Origin: Dactylis glomerata
Taxonomy: Eukaryota > Streptophyta > Magnoliopsida > Poales > Poaceae
Direction of reading: 5' to 3'
NCBI GenBank assembly: GCA_007115705.1
Contig: QXEO01001034.1
Coordinates: 1,364,001-1,428,000, forward strand
DNA: 64,000 nt
Made by a program: the position numbers and the translations under genes. Shown here piece by piece: positions 57,501 through 64,000 of this stretch; the first letter of the stretch is position 1; every line of letters begins with the position of its first letter. The notes beneath the pieces were generated by a model. It had not been told where the DNA came from. It made no database searches and saw only the letters and a list, made by a program, of their open reading frames with translations.

Positions 57501-60500
57501 CTTACAAATACCATGCATAGGAATTTATAGTGGACACAATGGAAAACTTTGGCTTTTAGGAGTTGGATGCACGAGTAGAGCTCATACTCAGTACAAGGTG
57601 AGGGCTAGCAAAAGACTGGGAGCGACCAACTAAGAGAGCAATAATGGCCATAATCATGCAAAGCGACAAAGCGACATTAAAAGAAGCATACGATGGCATC
57701 AAAAGTCAAAAACTAAATGATCATGAAGGCTAAAGGCGACTTTGTAAGAGTCTAACATGTGTGAGCATGCGCCAAGTCAACTCAAATAAAGCATTAAGGA
57801 GAAAACCAAAATAATGCTTCCATACAATAAAAACAACGCATGATTTTTTCAAAGGCTCATTAAGCAATCTCAGTTATTTGAGACAAGTCATGCTATAGCA
57901 AAACCACTAAGCATACTATCAAAAGGACATCAAGCATGACATGAAAAAGCCTAAGCCGCAGTCTACACAAGCTCCTTCTTGTACCACTATTTTGCACAAA
58001 GCTTTTTCTCTTTTCCAACACCATTTGAAATTTTTATAAACACCTCTTTTGATGAAAACCAATAAAGATCAGAGGCAAAAATACACCTTGATGAAAATAT
58101 ATGACAAGATCTGAACGCATATCAAGGCGAAAACGACAACCAAAAGCAGTAGCGGAAAAAGTAGAACGCACGATTTTTAATAAGAGTGAAAACTAGAGCG
58201 TTCTTTGCAAATGAAAACGAGTACATCTCCTCCAAAGGAAATTTGTTGGGGTCCAACCATTTATTGCAGCAAACAAACAAACTAAACAAACTAAGAAAAC
58301 TAAAACAACTGACGCTCCAAGAAAAACACATAGTGCATGAAGCAATAAAAATATAGTGTTTTGAAAGGTGACCTGATTTTTGCCGATGAAGAAGGGGTGC
58401 CTCGGGGGCATCCCCAAGCTTTGACGCTTGTACTTCTTGGATATTTCTTGGGGTGATGCATGGGCATCCCCAAGCTTGAGCTTTTGTCCATTCTTCAACT
58501 CATCTCATCATTTTCCAATCCCTACACTTGAAAACTTCCTTCATACAAAACTAAACACAATTCTATTAGCAACATTAGTGTAAGCATAAAATATATTCAA
58601 CCTCTTTTAGCTTCAGGTTTCAACCCAAAACCACCACATATAAAGTATATACTACTGTAGCAACTTCCACAAGAGTTACATGATCAAAAAGAACTCAAAA
58701 GAAAGCGATAAAGTGGCAAAAACAAATATTGGCAGAAATCTGTCAAAACTGGACAGCTGACAAAGGACGAATTTTTGAGGGATTTTCCGTTGCTCAAATA
58801 AAAAAGTATTCAACTAAGAAAAGTTTGGATATAACCTGGGGCATATGCACAAGAAATCACAGGTCCAAAAGATAAACAGAGAATTTTCACGAATTTTTAC
58901 GGTGCAGCACCGAAAACAGTTTCAGGACAGCAACATCCCCAAATCTTTACCTCACTCAAATTAGAGGCTTCTCTTGGCACAAAAACGAAATAAACAAGAT
59001 AAGGAGCGGTCATTACAGTAGTAATGACTTCCAAGACTCAAATAAAAGAAAAAGTACTAAAAAGTAAACATTGGGTTATCTCCCAAGAGTGCTTTTCTTT
59101 AACGCCTTTGAGCTAGGCGCAGAAAAGTGCGAATCAAGTAATATTAAGTGATGAAGTGCTAGGATCAGCACGTGCCTTACGTCTCCCTTTCTTACCTTTG
59201 CTCTTGACTCTAGGAAAGACATGGTTATTGCAAGGTGGAGTAGTAAATGTTATATTGCCTTTTCCCACATCGATAATGGCGCCAAGGAGCTTCAGAATGG
59301 ATCTTCCAAGTGTGATTTGTCCTTTTCCTACACATTCAATAACAAGATAATCAGTAGATATCATTCTTCCTAGGATTTTTGTAAAGACTCCTTCAGCTAT
59401 TCCAAGGGGAGATATGGTGGCATTGTTAGTAAGAAAAATTTCTTCTCCTCCCTCAGAAAGCTTCCAAAGGCTCAAAGATTCATAAACATCCTTTGGCATG
59501 AGACAAAATTCAGACATAATATCACAACGAGCATGAAAAGTTTCACCACTAATGGTGACTTTTATTGTAGGATACCAGCTCGAAGGTTCAGTATTTGTTG
59601 GCACATAATCAAAATGCTGGCGCAAAGTATTGTAGCAAGAATTCAAACTAGCAGTGCGAGACTCGAGAGTATTAAGTCTATTAAAAATGCTCACAAGAGA
59701 GGAATCAAAGTAGGTTGGCATGCTATAAATTGTAATCAACTTTTTAATAATATTGAAGGCTTGATCTCCATCACAATGATGGAAATCTCCTTCTGCAGTA
59801 GCATCCAAAGCATATCTATAACGAAGAGAAAGTCCAAAGTAAAAGCTACTAAGAAGCAAACTCAAAGTCATTTTAGGTTCAGTTTTTCCATGCCAATCAT
59901 AAATTCTAGACCAAGCTTCTTTAAAGCTTTCCTCATCTTTCTGCTTAAAGGTAAAGATCATGTCCTCGGGGGACATAGTAGTAGCAACTAAACTAGACAT
60001 GATAAACTAAAAGCAAGGAAATAACAACTACCAAGGATTCTAATTTTTTTGGGTTTTTGATATAAAGCAGTGCAGGTAAAATAAAATAAAGTAAAGCAAA
60101 ACAAATAACAAAGTAAAGAATGTGTGTGCGAAGAACTCCCCTCGCAGAAGTCTTCTCTCTTCCCCGGCAACGGCGCCAGAAAAAGTGCTGCTACTCGTGT
60201 GATGATGACGCCAGAAAAGAGCTGGTGGCGTGTAGTTGACGTGGGAGCAGTAAGTCCTTGTGCGTGGTGATGACCAGCCCGTTGGGAACCCCAAGAGGAA
60301 GGTATGATGAGTGTAGCGGCAAGTTTTCCCTCAGTTAAGAAACCAAGGTATATCGAACAGGAGAAGGGAGACGATGACGACTGAAGGTGTTTGTGGAACC
60401 TGCACACACACAAACAAATACTTTGTCCCCAACTTGCGATGAGGGTGTCAATCTCACCGGTTTGCTTGAAACAAAGGTTATGAGTGTATCGAGTGGAAAA

Positions 60501-62541
60501 CAGTAAAGTATATGCGAGTAAAGTAAACAGTGCGGGAAAAGTAAACAGGTGATTGCAATATGATTAAAATAGGACCGGGGTCCACAGTTCACTAGTGGTG
60601 TCTCTCCATAGATAAAATAACATGCTGGGTAAACAAATTACAGTTGGGCAATTGATAGAATAAAGATAACGTGATATGTCAAGAAGATCACTATGAGATT
60701 CACTCTGGGCATTACAACAAAATACATAGACGCCATCCAACTGCATCTATGACTAATAATCCACCCCCGGGGATATCATCCGAACACCCTAGAAGTATTA
60801 AGTTGCGAACAACAGATAATTGCATTAAGCAAAGTGTGTAATGTAAACAAAGCATATGCCCTTGAGCATATGAATGTTGTTTTCTCCCTAGTAGCAACAG
60901 CACATCTACCACCTTAGAGGTTTCTGTCACTCCCCCAGGTGAAATAGAGACATGAACCCACTATCGAGCATAAATACCCCCTCTTGGAGTCACTAGCAAC
61001 TACTCGGCCAAGATAGCTACTAACAACGGAGAGCATGCAAGATCATAAACAACATAGAGATAACAAAAGATATAATTCAGTACAGCAACTTAATCATAAA
61101 CACCAATATTCATCGGATCCCAACAAACCAACATCATAGAATTACATAACGGTGATCTCAATCATGTAGGGCAGCTCATGAGATTTAAACATGAAGCACA
61201 TGGTGGAGAAGACAACCATCTAGCTACTGCTATGGACCCATAGTCCAAGGTAGACTACTCACTCATCGCTCCGGAGGCAAGCATGGCGATGAAGAAGACC
61301 TCCGGTGGCGATTCCCCTCTCCGGCAGGGTGCCGGGAAGAGCTTCTGGACCCTCCCGATCTTCAGGTCGACGGCGGCGGCGGATCGCGATGTATTCTGGA
61401 AAACTGATCGGGCCCTTAGGTTTTTCTCGTCGGGGGGTACTTATAGGCGAAGGGACGATGTCAAAGGTGGAGCCAGGGGCTCTCACACAGGGGTGGCGCG
61501 GCCAGGGGCCAGGCCGCGCCGCCCCCTTGTGTGGGGCCCTGGTGGCCCCCCTCCGACACTTCTTCGGATCTCTGGAAGCTTCCGGGTAAAATATGACTTC
61601 AGGAACTTGTTTCGTCCAATTCCGAGAATATTTCCTGTGTATCACTTTTGAAACACAAAAACAGCAGAAAACAGGAAACTGGCACTGTGGCACTTCGTTA
61701 ATAGGTTAGTTCCGGAAAATGTATAAAAATGCCACTAAGTGTAACGAAACAATAGGCAAATGGTGTAAAAACAAGCATGGAGCATCAAAAATTATAGATA
61801 CGTTTGAGACGTATCAATCATGCATGATAATATGGGCACGAAAAAAAGAAGCCTCAGTTACATTGGACACACTTATATCCAGGATTTGGGTCAGTGAACC
61901 AAAGATCATGCACAACAAATTTGTACACACCAATTGTTCACAGACCAAACCCTGAATCAATTTGTGCCCAAATATTCATCATCATCGGCACAAATTAACG
62001 GGATGGGATTGATTACTCACATAAGTTAACCGAATCTTAAACAAAAGCAAATCACAAACACTAATAACGCCAGATCTATCATAATAACGCTAGATCTATC
62101 ATAAAAGGATTGAACTAGGAACAGACTAACCCTAATAACGCTAGATCTATCATAAAAGGATTGAACTAGGAACAGACGAACACTAATAACGCTAGATCTA
62201 ACACAAAAGGATTGAAATGGCATAAGAACAAGGGAACAAAGGGTTACCTCCGGGTAGTCGTCGACGATGCTGGTGTCGTAGGGGTTCACCGGCGCGACGT
62301 ACGGCACTGGTTCGTACGGGTCTTCGTACAGGTCCCAATCGACGGGGGCCTGGACGGGTGCCTGGACGGGGGCCTGGACGGCGGTGGCGGCCATTGCGCC
62401 GGCGCCTACGTCGGAAGCAGCGACGGGGGCCTGGACGGGGGCGGCAGCCGATGCGCCGGCGGCCGATGCACCGGCGGACGATGCGCCGGCGGCCGATGCG
62501 CCGGCGGCTACGTCGGAAATGGGCATCTCATGCTTCTCCAT
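54550..62541 (-). CDS. Ala-rich protein with zf-XS-like finger, block copy 2, 194 aa
   Basis: Exon 1 is 62541-62248 (MEKHEMPISDVAAGASAAG to SIVDDYPE) and exon 2 is 54840-54550 (VQSSDVDGDDESFHT to HLRSLQA). The splice borders equal those of copy 1, and both exons are open. Relative to copy 1 the upstream ATG is lost, so Met-Glu-Lys starts the protein. The Ala/Pro repeats differ in number (extra SAGASA and VQAPVQAP), while the finger CPFCNRRLRATDFNCLVNHAE is unchanged. The intron is 7.4 kb because element D inserted into it. Correct splicing is inferred. Confidence 0.58.
54919..56547 (-). repeat. Element D 3' LTR
   Basis: Plus strand starts tgctactcgtgtgatgatg and ends gacgtatca. Next to it, reading the minus strand, lies the G-rich agcttggggatgc polypurine tract. 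Confidence 0.93.
56548..59133 (-). other. Element D internal non-coding region
   Basis: No supported frame. Mostly parallel to 39595-42528 of B, but 57080-57530 differs, so the two elements exchanged or replaced that part. Confidence 0.7.
59134..60000 (-). CDS. 288-aa gag/protease-like protein of element D
   Basis: The frame MSSLVATTMSPEDMIFTFKQ onward starts near the primer site. Residues 10-75 (EESFKEAWSRIYDWHGKTEP, LLSSFYFGLSLRYRYALDATAEG) resemble the second half of a plant gag. Residues about 145-250 resemble a retropepsin-like domain (VTISGETFHARCDI, LMPKDVYESLSL, TDYLVIECVGKGQITLGRSILKLLGAIIDVGKG). The catalytic loop reads C-D-I-M-S-E where element C has C-D-I-G-A-S, so catalysis is unlikely. 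The tail is basic (KSKGKKGRRKARAD). It is short for gag-protease and is probably a deletion fusion. Confidence 0.68.
   Translation of the reverse strand: MSSLVATTMSPEDMIFTFKQKDEESFKEAWSRIYDWHGKTEPKMTLSLLLSSFYFGLSLRYRYALDATAEGDFHHCDGDQAFNIIKKLITIYSMPTYFDSSLVSIFNRLNTLESRTASLNSCYNTLRQHFDYVPTNTEPSSWYPTIKVTISGETFHARCDIMSEFCLMPKDVYESLSLWKLSEGGEEIFLTNNATISPLGIAEGVFTKILGRMISTDYLVIECVGKGQITLGRSILKLLGAIIDVGKGNITFTTPPCNNHVFPRVKSKGKKGRRKARADPSTSSLNIT
60161..60178 (-). other. Element D primer-binding site (tRNA-Asp)
   Basis: Minus strand TGGCGCCGTTGCCGGGGA, ten bases inside the 5' LTR border. Confidence 0.85.
60189..61816 (-). repeat. Element D 5' LTR
   Basis: Near-identical to 54919-56547. Examples of differences are gatgatgacg/gatgatgatg at the start and cttcaggtcg/cttcgggtcg. 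Confidence 0.94.
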
Positions 62542-63369
62542 CGCCGGGGTTTTTTCTTAGGGGGTTTTTCGACGCGAAGTGGAGAAGATGATGGGACAGG
62601 AGAGACGGTTGCAGTGAGAATGAGATAGTGGGCAAGCGTCGAGAGAGAGAGAGAGGGGCTCTATAAAGACGAAGGTGGCGTTTGGTGTACCGCAACACGC
62701 GTCCGCTATGCACGGCTGCAGCGTGCACCGCGACACGAGGCTAACCCTTCGACGTTTGGTGTACTCAGTTCTACCCTCGGGCCTTATTCAGAAATTTTAT
62801 ATGTACTCAGTTTTCCCCTCGAGTACTTAGACTGGCAAGTGCAATATACTCAGTTCTACCCTCAAGTAGCTGGTCAACAGAGAGTCAACAAATGAGAATA
62901 ACATAGCTAATTGAGTCATTTCATGCGCAAAAAAATCCAAAAAAATAAAAACATAGTGGCACCTACTCATGGAATCTTCCTACGCAACCTGCCACCTTAA
63001 CAAACATAGATAAATCATGTTTTACCACAAATTGCCACTTCTCATAATCACTAGTAGCTATGAAGATGCATGGTTTTCCACTCAAACCCCTTTGCAAAAC
63101 ATCTTCCCCAAAACATAGTTTGTCTAAATGAGGCCATAATTGTCACACTCATGTATATTTGAATTGTAAATAATTTGATGTAGCCCAATATGAATTATAT
63201 TGTACAAAACACGCATTTTTCATTTTGTAATTATTTTGTTTGAATCCCTTAGTCTATTTACTATTTACGTGCCCTTGGTTTCTTAGTACTACTCAGTTTT
63301 GCCCTCAAGTACTGTCACAAATGCTCACAGAAACCCAAACTTATCCTGATTGGTTGAGCAGTTGTCACA

Positions 63370-63520
63370 CGGATCGACTCCACCAACCGTTAATCCACTG
63401 ATGTAACGGGCAGTATACCCCTATCCGTCTCTTCGTGGCCACCCCTCTCTCTCTCTTCGTGGCCACCCCTCTCTCTCTCTCTGTCGGTGGATCAACGGTT
63501 GGTGGAGTCGATCTGTGTGC
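63370..63520. repeat. Long hairpin, inverse copy
   Basis: Same arms as 31636-31787 (cgactccaccaaccgtt and complement), with a (CT)n loop and minor changes. Confidence 0.75.
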
Positions 63521-63635
63521 ATTTATGGATTATTTTGCTACGTAACTATATTCCCTCTATTTATGCATTATTTTCCATGATTTAAAAATGTTAAACTAAA
63601 AAGTGGTAAACAAGAGACATACATATTTATCACCC

Positions 63636-64000
63636 CTCTAACAATTATCAACTATCTTTAGCATTCCTTTTCTTTTAGGGAATTTAGTTTTGGTAATTTG
63701 AAACGGCCCAAAAGTGGTATAATTTTGGTAGAAACATGAGACATACATGTTTGGCATATTTGGGGCATTTCGGTGAATGAATTATTTATCATCCCTCTAA
63801 CAATTATCAACTATCTTTAGCATTCCTTTTCTTTTAGGGAATTTAGTTTTGGTAATTTGAAACGGCCCAAAAGTGGTATAATTTTGGTAGAAACATGAGA
63901 CATACATGTTTGGCATATTTGGGGCATTTCGGTGAATGAATTATTTATCATCCCTCTAACAATTATCAACTATCTTTAGCATTCCTTTTCTTTTAGGGAA
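63636..64000 (-). repeat. About 160-bp tandem repeat array, inverse copy, cut by window edge
   Basis: ctaacaattatcaactatct recurs at 63636, 63796 and 63956, period 160. The units are nearly identical and match 31007-31540 in inverse orientation. Confidence 0.9.

Larger units (their letters stand above)
54919..61816 (-). mobile_element. Non-autonomous Gypsy-like LTR retrotransposon D, complete
   Basis: 6898 bp, exact duplication atcat (54914-54918 and 61817-61821), LTRs of 1629 and 1628 bp, tRNA-Asp primer site, one 288-aa frame and no polymerase. About ten substitutions and one 1-base gap were counted by eye between LTRs, so insertion was recent on an evolutionary scale. It sits in the intron of finger gene copy 2. 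Confidence 0.94.
48735..64000 (+). mobile_element. Non-autonomous Gypsy-like element C, 3' end outside window
   Basis: The plus-strand 5' LTR at 48735-50385 is followed by a tRNA-Asp primer site, a broken gag-protease frame and non-coding internal sequence to about 53924. There block copy 2 begins and continues past the window. No reverse transcriptase or integrase is seen. The 3' LTR and target duplication (candidate gaggt at 48730-48734) lie outside. Confidence 0.8.
53926..64000 (-). mobile_element. Zinc-finger block, copy 2 (inverted), interrupted by element D
   Basis: Plus-strand start ttagggatttctattttc is the inverse of the copy 1 right end. The sequence then mirrors copy 1: the actgagtac motifs, GC-rich part, TA tract without insert, finger exon 2, element D, intron, exon 1, hairpin and tandem repeats up to the window edge. 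The host at the border is element C (atgcgttgttttta), not an LTR as in copy 1. Confidence 0.75.

Noticed and set aside
62212..62628. Gly-rich plus-strand frames opposite finger gene copy 2
   Set aside because: Produced by reading the Ala/Pro repeat of exon 1 on the other strand.

Overview
The window is nuclear DNA of a grass, almost certainly a wheat-tribe (Triticeae) genome. It holds only two clear host genes. The rest is nested transposable elements of types that dominate Triticeae chromosomes: CACTA, Gypsy with tRNA-Asp primer sites, Copia with a tRNA-iMet primer site, RTE and L1 LINEs, a Helitron, MITEs and solo LTRs. No rRNA, tRNA, CRISPR or bacterial feature was seen.

Left part (1-26.8 kb). 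A CACTA DNA transposon enters from the left edge and ends at 3338. It carries a minus-strand transposase frame that stays open from 2791 to the window edge (930 codons). Next come two tandem minus-strand NPF (NRT1/PTR family) transporter genes. Both can be assembled from five exons with matching phases: gene A (4638-20077, 584 aa) and gene B (21429-25005, 595 aa). Exon 1 of gene A lies 12.5 kb from exon 2. Intron 1 is swollen by an RTE LINE (13-bp target duplication), which was itself hit by a 380-bp Helitron and by a Copia element with identical LTRs. Intron 1 also holds an L1 fragment, a poly(A)-tailed retroposed insert, a 704-bp inverted-repeat element and a MITE. Gene B has lost the ExxER motif of helix 1 that gene A keeps.

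Middle part (26.8-48.7 kb). A 2.2-kb solo LTR (target duplication ggaac) is followed by a decayed Gypsy-type open reading frame, called host X. X was split by a Gypsy-like element B (29538-44936, duplication ggcac) and by a solo LTR (46242-47863, duplication ccagg). One LTR of B is itself broken by an 8.5-kb block holding a GRF zinc-finger gene remnant, an Ala-rich zinc-finger gene, 160-bp tandem repeats, a long hairpin, and a 4.35-kb inverted-repeat element sitting inside a (TA)n microsatellite.

Right part (48.7-64 kb). A plus-strand Gypsy-like element C begins at 48735 and runs off the window. It is interrupted from 53.9 kb to the edge by a second, inverted copy of the zinc-finger block. 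The intron of that copy was hit by element D (54919-61816, duplication atcat, near-identical LTRs).

The most interesting candidate for something undescribed is the repeated zinc-finger block. It occurs twice, in opposite orientation, at two unrelated insertion sites, with the same right terminus and with both coding exons preserved. The second is the TA-microsatellite element, present in one copy of the block and cleanly absent from the other. No similarity search was possible, so family names rest on motif recognition, and superfamily calls are firmer than family calls.
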